From Agathobaculum ammoniilyticum (GTDB lineage: Bacteria; Bacillota; Clostridia; Oscillospirales; Butyricicoccaceae), in the NCBI RefSeq assembly GCF_025567315.1, contig NZ_JAOQJE010000002.1, positions 124,001-188,000 of the forward strand: 64,000 nt of DNA, written 5' to 3'. This document shows positions 1 to 7,631 of the stretch, in pieces. Both the position numbers and the translations under genes were made by a program. Numbering within the stretch: the stretch's first letter is position 1; every line of letters starts with the position of its first letter. The notes beneath the pieces are model-generated. The model ran no database searches. It was not told the DNA's origin and saw only the letters and a program-made list of their open reading frames with translations.

Positions 1-97
1 ATGCGTCTACATATTTATATAAGTATTTCCCGTCTGTTCGTTGGCTCTCTCCAGTATGCAGGATACGACCTTTGTTATCCCGTCTTTTTTCTTTCAT
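1..97 (-). CDS. int: Tn916-family tyrosine integrase, N-terminal fragment (runs off window)
   Basis: Only the first 32 codons are inside the window. The translation begins MKEKRRDNKGRILHTGESQ and continues with RTDGKYLYKYVDA, which closely matches my memory of the N-terminal arm-binding domain of Tn916 integrase. The ATG at 95-97 is preceded by a good AAAGGAG ribosome-binding site. It lies just downstream of xis on the same strand, the usual xis-int order. In this family the enzyme excises and integrates the element by tyrosine recombination. The catalytic domain is outside the window, so activity cannot be judged. Confidence 0.9.
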   Translation of the reverse strand, partial: MKEKRRDNKGRILHTGESQRTDGKYLYKYVDA

Positions 98-175
98 GGT
101 GTCTGCTCCTTTCCTTGTTGGAAAGAGCCTTGATATGACTTGTGTTCATCATAACACATACAAGGCTCATTTGCA

Positions 176-382
176 CTAGATAGCGTCCAATTTATCAATG
201 ACCTGTTCAAATTGTCGGCGTTTAATCTGTATGCGGTTGCCATTCATAATGAGCCAGCCAGCGTCCTTGTTTTCCTCTGCCAATCGTCTTAACTTGTTTT
301 CTCCGATACGGAAATACTTTGACGCTTCTTCAATGGTAAGGGTATATTTTTCCCATACGGGAATATCCTGTGCATTACTCAT
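176..382 (-). CDS. xis: Excisionase, Tn916 Xis family
   Basis: This 68-residue basic protein contains the run YTLTIEEASKYFRIGENKLR followed by a WLIMNGNRIQIKR segment, the winged-helix DNA-binding signature of Tn916-type Xis. It directs the partner integrase towards excision. The ATG at 380-382 is chosen over an upstream GTG (397-399) because a GAGGGGG ribosome-binding site lies just before it. The start overlaps the stop of the relaxase gene (ATGAGTAA), so the two are probably translationally coupled. int follows about 80 bp downstream. Confidence 0.92.
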   Translation of the reverse strand: MSNAQDIPVWEKYTLTIEEASKYFRIGENKLRRLAEENKDAGWLIMNGNRIQIKRRQFEQVIDKLDAI

Positions 383-1517
383 AAAACACCCCCTCACTTT
401 CGATTACATCTGCTATATCCGTACACATCTGTTCTACAAGCATTTCCTGTTTTTCGGAAAGGTGGGTACATTCATCAATCATTTTCATGTAGTTTGAGCC
501 TGTCAGCCTGTCGATTTCCTCTATCATCACGATTGACGGCATGACCTGTCTTTCCAGCCATTGCAGAGTGCGTTCCATATTGACAGGTACGGGGTTCATT
601 TCAAAAGGTAAACTGTCATGGGAAATGAATATCTCCCACAACGGATAGTCGGGAAAATCCACAAAATCGGTAATAAGGTAAAACACCAGCCCATGAGGGT
701 TATATGTCAATAACAATTCCTCAACTGCCTGTACTGCCTTTTTATCACGCAGACGAATTTCAAAACGGTTGATAATATCCGTATGTTTCTTTTTGGTTGC
801 CTGTTCCTTTTGTTTTTCGTACAGGCAGAAGTATTTTGTACTTGTTTTTGAGCCGATATAAAGGGTGCTTGCTAAATTGCGATTTTTTCCGCTTAGTTTA
901 CCGCCTTGCACATTTTCATAGTTTTTACAGCGACAATCCGCACCGCCATTTTTATATTTTTCAGACAAGATGGGAATATCCAGCAGACCGCACATATCAT
1001 TGATTGCCAAGTCAAAACGTCGGATAACACCGCCACAGTCAAGACAGCGGTTTAAGAATGAATACCAATCCCTGTTCTGTGCCTGTAAGACATATTCCAT
1101 GTTGCGTGAGCCTGCTCCTTTTAATTCCAAGAATACGCCCATGTGTTCATCATCAGAAGCCATAACCTTGATTTCCCCGTAGGCATAATGTTCTTTATAG
1201 CCATAATACCCATAGTCATAATGGATAAAATAATCTGCTTTCATGCCAAGCACCTTTCGGATAACTTCCAATGCGTCAGTCGTTGGAAAACGGACAGACA
1301 GATAATCCACGAGCAGATAAAAAGGCTTATCGCAGATATAGTAATTCAGACAACGCAGGATAATATTTTGTGTTTCCTTGCTGGCGTTGGCTTTTCCGTT
1401 CTCAAAGCGGTTGATACTATATCTTGATACATGGGTAAGACTTGCAAGTTCTCCTTGTGAAAGACCGCTTGCAAGACGTTTATTCTTCATTTCAAGTGCA
1501 AATTCTAAATTGTTCAT
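375..1517 (-). CDS. MobT/Rep_trans-type relaxase with N-terminal HTH
   Basis: A 380-residue protein. Residues about 1-60 form a Cro/CI-type helix-turn-helix (SGLSQGELASLTHVSRYSIN). The remainder looks like the replication initiation factor (Rep_trans) family used as MobT relaxases by Tn916/ICEBs1-type elements: a YLLVDYLSVRF strand, a GVIRRFDLAINDMCG region, and a late NRFEIRLRDK motif. It would nick oriT and start rolling-circle transfer. The ATG at 1515-1517 has a GGAGG site upstream; a TTG 21 bp earlier is less likely. It overlaps xis. The adjacent inverted repeat at 1661-1688 is the likely substrate. Confidence 0.8.
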   Translation of the reverse strand: MNNLEFALEMKNKRLASGLSQGELASLTHVSRYSINRFENGKANASKETQNIILRCLNYYICDKPFYLLVDYLSVRFPTTDALEVIRKVLGMKADYFIHYDYGYYGYKEHYAYGEIKVMASDDEHMGVFLELKGAGSRNMEYVLQAQNRDWYSFLNRCLDCGGVIRRFDLAINDMCGLLDIPILSEKYKNGGADCRCKNYENVQGGKLSGKNRNLASTLYIGSKTSTKYFCLYEKQKEQATKKKHTDIINRFEIRLRDKKAVQAVEELLLTYNPHGLVFYLITDFVDFPDYPLWEIFISHDSLPFEMNPVPVNMERTLQWLERQVMPSIVMIEEIDRLTGSNYMKMIDECTHLSEKQEMLVEQMCTDIADVIESEGVFYE

Positions 1518-1660
1518 TGTATTCCTCCAATCCCACAATAGCCTTGAAATACCTGTAAACCACTATTCAAAAGAATGTGAAGTTACTATCTTCTTAAAAC
1601 TCCTCATTACTACTCACAGGTTTGGGGTTGTATGGTTTTTGACTTGTCTTTTGTGAAATA

Positions 1661-1688
1661 GTGCCCCCCTGTTAGATAACGGGGGCAC
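1661..1688. other. oriT-like inverted repeat upstream of the relaxase
   Basis: An 8-bp perfect repeat GTGCCCCC / GGGGGCAC flanks a short AT-containing loop. Read on the minus strand the right half is CTAACAGGGGGGCAC, resembling the CTAACAGGGGGG nic-site core I recall for ICEBs1/Tn916-type MobT origins. Its position about 145 bp upstream of the relaxase start is where oriT lies in related elements. Function is inferred from position and motif. Confidence 0.6.
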
Positions 1689-1735
1689 AATCAAGGCTCG
1701 CAGGCTCGCCAGCCGACAAAGCATTTCTTCCCCTT

Positions 1736-1784
1736 GACACATGGTGTCATGGCGGTAAGCCTGAGAGGCTTCCGCCACCGTGTC
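1736..1784. repeat. Long imperfect hairpin next to the oriT-like repeat
   Basis: Nested arms GACAC/GTGTC, TGGCGG/CCGCCA and AGCCT/AGGCT enclose a 3-nt loop. Together with 1661-1688 it makes the 490-bp gap between the relaxase and the XRE gene unusually structured. It may be an accessory oriT element or a single-strand origin; this is inference. No gene is seen between 1518 and 2043. Confidence 0.55.
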
Positions 1785-2043
1785 AGAAATACTTTGTCAA
1801 CAAATCCTGTTTTGCCTTTTCTAACAAGTTCCATTTCAACCGATATTCATATCTACAGGTTTAATCAGATAGATATTTTCTTTTGAATGTTTTTGTATTT
1901 CATTCTATTGTGCTTATTTGATTACAAGAACATAGTAATTCTTATATGCTTATTTGTCAATATCTTTTTTTGTCTTTACAAATCATATTAAGCATGATAG
2001 ACTTATAATAGCGAAGATATAACGAGTTATGGAGGGGTATGCA

Positions 2044-2667
2044 ATGAAAATAAGCCATTTAGGAAATAATATACAGACCATAAGAAAATTTAGGGGAATG
2101 AAACAACAGGAACTTGCGGACAAAATTGGTATCAATATGCAGAGCCTTTCCAAGATTGAAAGAGGGTTAAACTATCCTGCTTATGAAACGCTGGAAAAGA
2201 TAATGGAAGTGCTGGACGTAACGCCCAATGAATTGTTGTCGGGGGAATGGAAGTATGTTAATCAATCTGAAAAGGAAGTCTGTCAGTTTTTAAGAGCCGA
2301 AGAACGTTTAAATGCAGAATTGAAACATGGACATTATGACAACTTCTTCGACAGCGAGGAAGAATGGCTGGAATATGAGTTAGAAAAGTTACGGGAATAT
2401 ATTACAGACTATATCAACGGGAAAAGCATTGAAGCGTCCGACCTTTACCCAATCAAAGAATTTATCCAGCATTTGAAATTCCAAAAACTGTTAGACCGCT
2501 ATGATGATTTATACAGCATGGATATGTTTGGAGAAAGCATAGAGGGACATAAATATAGGACACCTTATCAAGTTGTAAAAATGATAAACCCGAACTCTAA
2601 AGAAGATATGGAACTGTTATCGAAATTACCGTGGGTAACGGGTAAATTTGATGATGAGGACGAGTAA
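2044..2667 (+). CDS. XRE (Cro/CI) family regulator of the mobile element
   Basis: This 207-residue protein starts with a full Cro/CI HTH (residues about 8-62: IQTIRKFRGMKQQELADKIG, then MQSLSKIERG). The roughly 145-residue charged C-terminal part is of unrecognised family and rich in Glu, Lys and Tyr. The ATG at 2044 is preceded by GGAGGGG; an upstream ATG at 2029 overlaps that site and is unlikely. The GC content is as low as the rest of the element. It probably controls excision or transfer genes, but no target is shown. A strong terminator follows. Confidence 0.75.
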   Translation: MKISHLGNNIQTIRKFRGMKQQELADKIGINMQSLSKIERGLNYPAYETLEKIMEVLDVTPNELLSGEWKYVNQSEKEVCQFLRAEERLNAELKHGHYDNFFDSEEEWLEYELEKLREYITDYINGKSIEASDLYPIKEFIQHLKFQKLLDRYDDLYSMDMFGESIEGHKYRTPYQVVKMINPNSKEDMELLSKLPWVTGKFDDEDE

Positions 2668-2696
2668 TCTTTTCCTCTTACGAGAAGATACAGCAA

Positions 2697-2765
2697 ACAA
2701 AAAGCCCAGTAAAGAGTGCAAAGCACCACCAATGGTGGCAAGCTCTTGACAAGGCTTTTTCTTTT
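2697..2765 (+). terminator. Compound rho-independent terminator after the XRE gene
   Basis: Nested arms AAAAAGCC/GGCTTTTT, AAGAG/CTCTT and CCACC/GGTGG end in a T-rich run. It separates the XRE gene from the arsR promoter. Confidence 0.75.
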
Positions 2766-2799
2766 CTGTGTTGGGTAATCAAGAGGAAGAAAGAATAAT

Positions 2800-2819
2800 A
2801 CATCAAAATATTTTGATGT
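2800..2819. promoter_or_regulatory. ArsR operator-like palindrome, site 1
   Basis: The 20-bp perfect palindrome ACATCAAAATATTTTGATGT lies just upstream of the arsR -35 box. Its 16-bp core has the ATCAAA-N4-TTTGAT layout seen again at sites 2 and 3. Confidence 0.7.
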
Positions 2820-2825
2820 AATGTG

Positions 2826-2854
2826 TTGACAAATCATGTTGTAAGCCTTATGAT
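2826..2854 (+). promoter_or_regulatory. arsR promoter
   Basis: TTGACA (2826-2831), a 17-bp spacer and TATGAT (2849-2854). Operator-like palindromes lie on both sides, consistent with autorepression. Confidence 0.75.
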
Positions 2855-2860
2855 AAATAT

Positions 2861-2876
2861 ATCAAAATTATTTGAT
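2861..2876. promoter_or_regulatory. ArsR operator-like palindrome, site 2
   Basis: ATCAAAATTATTTGAT, centred just after the expected transcription start, so a bound repressor would block RNA polymerase. It shares its layout with sites at 2802-2817 and 3236-3251. Confidence 0.7.
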
Positions 2877-2892
2877 GTGAGGAGTGATAATA

Positions 2893-3198
2893 ATGAATGA
2901 TTTTTCTAAAGACGCAAAAATTTTTAAGGCTCTTTGTGATACAAAAAGGCTTACTATTTTAGACTACTTAAAGAGTGGGGAAAAATGTGCGTGTGTTCTG
3001 ATTGAAAACATGAACATAGGACAATCAGCTTTATCTTATCACATGAAAATACTTTGCGACTCTGGTATTGTTAATGCAAGACAAGAGGGTAAATGGACGC
3101 ATTACAACTTAAGTAAAAAAGGAAGTGAATATGCGTCAAAACGATTGTTAGAATTAACAACACCAAATACTGAAAATCAATCACATTGTTGCAAATAA
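2893..3198 (+). CDS. arsR: ArsR/SmtB-family metalloid-responsive repressor
   Basis: A 101-residue winged-helix protein of the ArsR family. The segment GEKCACVLIE matches the ELCVCDL-type metalloid-binding helix of classical ArsR, with a Cys-x-Cys pair at about residues 32-34. The recognition helix SALSYHMKILCDSGIV follows, and an extra Cys-Cys pair sits at the C-terminus. Such proteins release DNA when trivalent arsenic or antimony binds. The ATG at 2893 follows a GAGGAG site. Three matching palindromes lie around the gene and before the permease, suggesting it controls both. Confidence 0.85.
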   Translation: MNDFSKDAKIFKALCDTKRLTILDYLKSGEKCACVLIENMNIGQSALSYHMKILCDSGIVNARQEGKWTHYNLSKKGSEYASKRLLELTTPNTENQSHCCK

Positions 3199-3235
3199 AG
3201 GTCATCGAAAGGTGGCTTTTATAAAACTTTATCAC

Positions 3236-3251
3236 ATCAAAAAAAATTGAT
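3236..3251. promoter_or_regulatory. ArsR operator-like palindrome, site 3
   Basis: ATCAAAAAAAATTGAT in the arsR-permease gap, directly before the permease ribosome-binding site. It has the same 16-bp frame as sites 1 and 2, with 5-bp rather than 6-bp arms. Confidence 0.55.
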
Positions 3252-3275
3252 ATGTCATGTAAAGGAGGGACTTTA

Positions 3276-4304
3276 TTGGGAGTAGTAAATTCAATATGGC
3301 TATTTTTTCAAGACCAAATATTAGGTATGAAATGGTTGAATGGCTTAATTGGTAATGGGCTATCATTGCTAGGGCTAGACATTAACAGTCGTTTAGGTGG
3401 AAGTATTCAATTCTTTTTATACGATGTAATCAAAATCACAATCTTGTTATGTTTACTGATTTTCTTTATATCGTATATTCAAAGTTATTTTCCACCCGAA
3501 CGAAGTAAAAAAATTTTAGGGCGATTTCATGGTATCGGTGCAAATATCATATCCGCATTGTTAGGAACAGTTACACCATTTTGCTCGTGTTCTTCTATCC
3601 CGTTGTTTATAGGTTTTACAAGTGCAGGATTACCGTTAGGAGTAACTTTTTCCTTTTTGATTTCTTCGCCTATGGTTGACTTAGGAAGTCTTGTATTGCT
3701 AATGAGTATTTTCGGGGCTAAAGTTGCTTTTGCTTATGTGATTGTAGGCTTGATAATCGCTGTAATTGGCGGTACTTTAATTGAAAAAATGCACATGGAA
3801 AAATATGTGGAAGATTTCGTGAAAAATGCAAGTAATGTCGATATTAGTTCTCCTACTTTAACCAAAAAGGATAGAGTTCAATATGCAAAAGAACAAGTTG
3901 TAGGAACATTCAAGAAAGTATTTCCATACATTTTGATTGGTGTGGGTATCGGAGCAGTTATCCATAACTGGATACCTGAAACATGGATTGAAAGTATCTT
4001 GGGCAGTAATAACCCGTTTGGTGTTATTTTAGCCACTCTTGTCGGAGTTCCTATGTATGCTGATATTTTTGGAACAATTCCAGTAGCAGAAGCATTACTT
4101 TCAAAGGGTGCACAATTAGGTACAATTTTATCATTTATGATGGCTGTAACAACATTGAGTTTGCCGTCTTTAATCATGCTGAAAAAGGCAGTAAAGCCTA
4201 AACTATTGACCCTTTTTATTGCCATTTGTACGTTTGGCATTATTATTGTAGGTTATCTCTTTAATATTTTTATTAAATTTTCTATTTATTTTACAATACT
4301 TTAG
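3276..4304 (+). CDS. arsP: ArsP-like permease (COG0701/DUF318), probable organoarsenical efflux
   Basis: A 342-residue, eight-or-more-helix membrane protein. The conserved segment TPFCSCSSIPLFIGFTSAGL contains the Cys-x-Cys of the COG0701 permeases; a second related segment, ATLVGVPMYADIFGTIPVAE, occurs in the C-terminal half, suggesting an internal duplication. Characterised ArsP proteins export trivalent organoarsenicals such as methylarsenite. The TTG at 3276 is chosen because AAAGGAGGG ends 6 bp before it; the in-frame ATG at 3252 lies upstream of that site. Pairing with ArsR and an operator supports the arsenical role, but COG0701 also has members of unknown substrate. Confidence 0.75.
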   Translation: MGVVNSIWLFFQDQILGMKWLNGLIGNGLSLLGLDINSRLGGSIQFFLYDVIKITILLCLLIFFISYIQSYFPPERSKKILGRFHGIGANIISALLGTVTPFCSCSSIPLFIGFTSAGLPLGVTFSFLISSPMVDLGSLVLLMSIFGAKVAFAYVIVGLIIAVIGGTLIEKMHMEKYVEDFVKNASNVDISSPTLTKKDRVQYAKEQVVGTFKKVFPYILIGVGIGAVIHNWIPETWIESILGSNNPFGVILATLVGVPMYADIFGTIPVAEALLSKGAQLGTILSFMMAVTTLSLPSLIMLKKAVKPKLLTLFIAICTFGIIIVGYLFNIFIKFSIYFTIL

Positions 4305-4447
4305 TGTTTCTTTCAACGTATGAAAAGATGCCGAAGTTGCCTTTGGTTCTTTTCGAGCCTTGTATTGGTCGAGCAGTGAATTTAGTGAAAATGATGGAGT
4401 TGAAGCCCATCAGTCCAAATGTAAAAAGGGAGCGCAGGGGACCGCGC
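4305..4447. other. Probable junction between mobile element and chromosome
   Basis: Base composition changes here from the AT-rich element to the GC-rich backbone. No convincing gene is present; the short reading frames have no ribosome-binding site or recognisable product. The exact attachment site cannot be fixed because the other end is outside the window. Confidence 0.5.
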
Positions 4448-4476
4448 TTGACAGATGCACCGCGAAATGGTACACT
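4448..4476 (+). promoter_or_regulatory. Promoter of the glycine riboswitch / AGCS transcript
   Basis: TTGACA (4448-4453), 17-bp spacer, TACACT (4471-4476). It lies about 140 bp from the arsP stop, so the mobile element appears to have left this promoter intact. Confidence 0.75.
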
Positions 4477-4514
4477 AATATTCTAAGATTATATCGCGAC
4501 AAACGAAGTTTGCA

Positions 4515-4690
4515 GGAAAAAGCCGCGCGGCTTGCCGAAGGAGCAAAACTCTCAGGTGTCCGGTTTTCCGGATGAGGACTGTAAACGGATGCGGCTCTGG
4601 AGAACGCCCCGCAGGGGGGGCTGCCGAAGGTGCAACGCGTGCGGCTGGGGGCCGCGCGCCAATCTCTCAGGCAAAAGGACAGAGTTTGGG
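4515..4690 (+). ncRNA. Tandem glycine riboswitch
   Basis: Two consecutive aptamers are visible. Aptamer 1 (about 4515-4607) has GCCGAAGGAGCAAAACTCTC and then GGATGAGGACTGTAAACGGA. Aptamer 2 (about 4608-4690) has GCCGAAGGTGCAA, then AATCTCTCAGGCAAAAGGAC and AGAG. These are the hallmark sequences of cooperative glycine riboswitches. A terminator follows at 4750-4780, and the regulated gene is an AGCS symporter, a known target class. Binding of glycine would be expected to prevent termination. Confidence 0.93.
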
Positions 4691-4749
4691 GACTAATCGG
4701 GCACGGGCCGGCGCATTGCGCGCGGCGCGGCGTCCGTTCGTTTTCTGTG

Positions 4750-4780
4750 AGCCGGAACCCTTGGTGGTTCTGGCTTTTTT
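4750..4780 (+). terminator. Riboswitch-controlled terminator
   Basis: Stem AGCCGGAACC / GGTTCTGGCT (one G-U pair) followed by TTTTTT, 36 bp before the symporter start. It is the likely expression platform of the glycine riboswitch. Confidence 0.85.
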
Positions 4781-4815
4781 GTTTGCCGCGGAAAGAAAAA
4801 GGGGATTGTAAGACA

Positions 4816-6189
4816 ATGTCAATGGATCAACTGGCTGATCTGGTAAGCAAGGTCAGCGACATCGTGTGGAACAGCGTGCTGCTGTATCTGCTGGTCGGCA
4901 CGGGTGTCATTTTCACCATCCGCACGCGCTTTGTGCAGGTGCGCAAGTTCGGCGCGGGCTGGAAGCGGCTGTTCGGCAGCTTCTCGCTCAAGGGCGAAAA
5001 GGCGGGCAAGGACGGCATGAGCCCGTTCCAGGCGCTCACCACCGCGATTGCGGCGCAGGTCGGCACGGGCAACATCGCGGGCGCGGCCACCGCGCTGTAC
5101 TCGGGCGGCCCGGGCGCGATCTTCTGGATGTGGCTTTCCGCGTTCTTCGGCATGTCCACCATCTACGGCGAGGCCGTGCTTGCGCAGAAGTATAAAACCG
5201 TGGACAAAAACGGCCATGTGACCGGCGGCCCGATCTATTACATCAGGGCGCGCTTCACCGGCAGGTTCGGCAAGTTCCTGGCCGGCTTCTTCTCGCTGGC
5301 GATCATCTTTGCGCTGGGCTTCACCGGCAACATGGTGCAGGCCAACTCGATCAGCGTGGCGTTTAAGACTGCGTTCGGCACGCCCCAGGTCGTCATCGGC
5401 GTGATCTGCGCGGTGATCGCGGGCTTCATCTTCCTGGGCGGCGTGGGCCGTATCGCGGCGTTCACCGAAAAGGTCGTACCCGTCATGGCGATCTTTTACA
5501 TGGTCGGCTGCATCGGCATCCTGTGCGTCAACCACGCGGCGATCCTCCCCGCGCTCAAGTCCATTTTCGTGGCGGCGTTCGACCCGCAGGCGATCCTGGG
5601 CGGCGCGGTCGGCATCACCGTGCGCGAGGCGATGCGCTACGGCGTGGCGCGCGGCCTGTTCTCCAACGAGGCCGGTATGGGCTCCACCCCGCACGCGCAT
5701 GCGCTGGCCAAGGTCGAAAAGCCGCAGGACCAGGGCGAGATCGCGATTGTCTCGGTGTTCATCGACACCTTTATTGTACTCACGCTCACCGCTATGGTTA
5801 TTTTGACCTCGGGCCAGCTTCAGTCCGGCGTGCCGGACGGCCTGCAGGGTACTGAGCTGGCGCAGGCGGCGTTCAATGTCACGCTCGGCTCGGTCGGCAA
5901 CGCGTTTGTGGCGGTGTGCATGCTGTTCTTCGCGTTCTCAACCCTCATCGGTTGGTACTTCTTCGGCGAGACCAACGTCAAGGCGTTGTTCGGCCAGAAG
6001 GCCACCAAGGTCTACGCGGCGATCGTCGTGGTGTGCATCGTGATCGGCTCGGCGCTCAAGGTCGATCTGGTGTGGAACCTGTCCGACCTGTTCAACGCCC
6101 TGATGGTGTTCCCCAACCTGATCGCGCTGCTGTTCCTGTCCGGCATTGTCGCCCGGGCGGCGCACGGCGAGGATATCACAAAAAAATAA
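4816..6189 (+). CDS. AGCS-family alanine/glycine:cation symporter
   Basis: A 457-residue protein with about ten membrane helices, the usual length for the sodium:alanine/glycine symporter family. Conserved segments include TAIAAQVGTGNIAGAATAL, GGPGAIFWMW and FSNEAGMGSTPHAHA. It imports alanine or glycine with Na+. The ATG at 4816 is used because the upstream in-frame extension runs through the riboswitch and its terminator. The riboswitch makes glycine the likely physiological substrate. A paralogue lies at 20172-21575 without a riboswitch. A strong terminator follows. Confidence 0.92.
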   Translation: MSMDQLADLVSKVSDIVWNSVLLYLLVGTGVIFTIRTRFVQVRKFGAGWKRLFGSFSLKGEKAGKDGMSPFQALTTAIAAQVGTGNIAGAATALYSGGPGAIFWMWLSAFFGMSTIYGEAVLAQKYKTVDKNGHVTGGPIYYIRARFTGRFGKFLAGFFSLAIIFALGFTGNMVQANSISVAFKTAFGTPQVVIGVICAVIAGFIFLGGVGRIAAFTEKVVPVMAIFYMVGCIGILCVNHAAILPALKSIFVAAFDPQAILGGAVGITVREAMRYGVARGLFSNEAGMGSTPHAHALAKVEKPQDQGEIAIVSVFIDTFIVLTLTAMVILTSGQLQSGVPDGLQGTELAQAAFNVTLGSVGNAFVAVCMLFFAFSTLIGWYFFGETNVKALFGQKATKVYAAIVVVCIVIGSALKVDLVWNLSDLFNALMVFPNLIALLFLSGIVARAAHGEDITKK

Positions 6190-6203
6190 ACCCGCGGTTT
6201 TCC

Positions 6204-6237
6204 GGAGGCGCGCTTGCCAGCGCGCCTCCTTTTATTT
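6204..6237 (+). terminator. Terminator after the AGCS gene
   Basis: Perfect 10-bp stem GGAGGCGCGC / GCGCGCCTCC, loop TTGCCA, then a T-rich run. Confidence 0.9.
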
Positions 6238-6265
6238 TACCGCTTTGCCGTGTTAGTGTGCGTAT

Positions 6266-6294
6266 TTGCGCGGAAATGGGAAACATAGTATAAT
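6266..6294 (+). promoter_or_regulatory. brnQ promoter
   Basis: TTGCGC, 17-bp spacer, perfect TATAAT at 6289-6294, 34 bp before the brnQ start. Confidence 0.65.
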
Positions 6295-6328
6295 AAGGCT
6301 TATGAAAAGAAGGAAAAGGGGGAGGCTT

Positions 6329-7630
6329 ATGCAGCGGCTGCGCGGGAAGAACCTGCTGCTGGTCGGGTTCACATTGTTTTCCATGTTCTTTGGGGCGGGC
6401 AACCTGATCTTCCCGCCCTTCCTCGGCGCGCAGGCGGGTACGAACACCTGGCCGGCCATGGCGGGCTTTATCCTCAGCGCGATCGGCTTTCCGGTGCTGG
6501 GCGTGATCGCGGTGGCGAAGGCGGACGGCCTGCGCCGCTTGGCGGGGCGGGTGCATCCGGTCTTTGCGGCGGTGTTCACGCTGCTGGTGTACCTGTCGAT
6601 CGGGCCGGGGCTTGCCATACCGCGCACGGCGAGCACCTCGTTCGAGATGGTCGCGCCGCTGGCCGGCGGCGGAGGAAGCGCGTTGCAGGCAGGCTACTCG
6701 GCCGTGTTTTTCGCCGTGGCGCTGCTGGTCGCGCTGCGGCCGGAAAAGCTGACCGACCGCCTGGGCAAGCTGCTCTGCCCGACGCTGATCGTGCTGATCG
6801 TGGCGCTGTTCCTGGGCTGTGTGGCCAGGCCGGTCGCCGCGCACTACGGCACGCCCGGGGCGGCGTATGCCTCCCTGCCAGCGGTCGAGGGCTTCCTCGG
6901 CGGGTATCAGACCATGGACACGATCGCGGCGCTCAATTTCGGCGCGGTGATTGCGCTCAACATCCGCGCCAAGGGCATTGAGGAGGAGAAGCAGGTCGTG
7001 CGCGGAACGATCCGCGCGGGCTGGGTCGCGGGCGCGCTGCTGCTGGCGATTTATTCCATGCTCGCGCATGTAGGTGCGCTATCTGGAGCGGCGTTCCCCG
7101 GCGGCGAAACCGGCGCGGACACGCTGACGCGCATGGTTTCCGCGCTATTCGGCGCGCCGGGCAGCGTGCTGCTGGCGGCGATCTTTGTGATCGCGTGCCT
7201 GAACACCTGTATCGGCCTGCTGTCCTGCTGCAGCGAGTATTTCCACGGACTGATGCCGCGCGTCTCTTACCGGATGTGGGTCGTCTTTTTCGCGGCGGTC
7301 AGCATGGCCATTTCCAATATCGGGCTGGCGGGCATCCTTAAGCTGTCCACGCCGGTCCTAAACGCGATCTATCCCGCGGCGCTCGCGCTGATCCTGCTGT
7401 CGTTCGCACCCGGCCTGCACCGGCGGCGGCTGGTCTATCCGCTCACCATCGGCTTTGTGAGCGTGCAGAGCGTGGCCGCGGCGCTCGCGCAGGCGGGCGT
7501 GTCCATCCCGTGCGTCACAGCGCTGCTGGACAAGATACCGCTCGCGCCGCTCGGCTTCGGCTGGGTGCTGCCGGGCTTGGCGGGGCTTCTGCTTGGGCTT
7601 CTGCTGTCCGGCCGGCCGGAGGAGGCGTAA
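6329..7630 (+). CDS. brnQ: Branched-chain amino acid carrier BrnQ (LIVCS family)
   Basis: A 433-residue, roughly 12-helix membrane protein, normal for the family. The N-terminal FSMFFGAGNLIFPPFLG segment is diagnostic of BrnQ carriers, which import leucine, isoleucine and valine with Na+ or H+. Further family-like stretches are GPGLAIPRTASTSFEM and LNTCIGLLSCCSEYF. The ATG at 6329 follows GGGGGAGG; an ATG at 6302 lacks this spacing. It has its own promoter and is followed by a bidirectional terminator, so it is monocistronic. No regulatory RNA was seen before it. Confidence 0.9.
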   Translation: MQRLRGKNLLLVGFTLFSMFFGAGNLIFPPFLGAQAGTNTWPAMAGFILSAIGFPVLGVIAVAKADGLRRLAGRVHPVFAAVFTLLVYLSIGPGLAIPRTASTSFEMVAPLAGGGGSALQAGYSAVFFAVALLVALRPEKLTDRLGKLLCPTLIVLIVALFLGCVARPVAAHYGTPGAAYASLPAVEGFLGGYQTMDTIAALNFGAVIALNIRAKGIEEEKQVVRGTIRAGWVAGALLLAIYSMLAHVGALSGAAFPGGETGADTLTRMVSALFGAPGSVLLAAIFVIACLNTCIGLLSCCSEYFHGLMPRVSYRMWVVFFAAVSMAISNIGLAGILKLSTPVLNAIYPAALALILLSFAPGLHRRRLVYPLTIGFVSVQSVAAALAQAGVSIPCVTALLDKIPLAPLGFGWVLPGLAGLLLGLLLSGRPEEA

Positions 7631-7631
7631 A

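Noticed and set aside
4304..4575. Two overlapping short frames at the element-chromosome junction
   Set aside because: No ribosome-binding site, and they run into the promoter and riboswitch; they may be decayed coding sequence but cannot be supported.
4630..4815. N-terminal extension of the AGCS protein
   Set aside because: The extension covers the second glycine aptamer and the terminator; the ATG at 4816 gives the normal protein.
4819..5700. Long minus-strand frame opposite the AGCS gene
   Set aside because: It is Arg/Ala/Asp-rich, has no ribosome-binding site and mirrors the real symporter.
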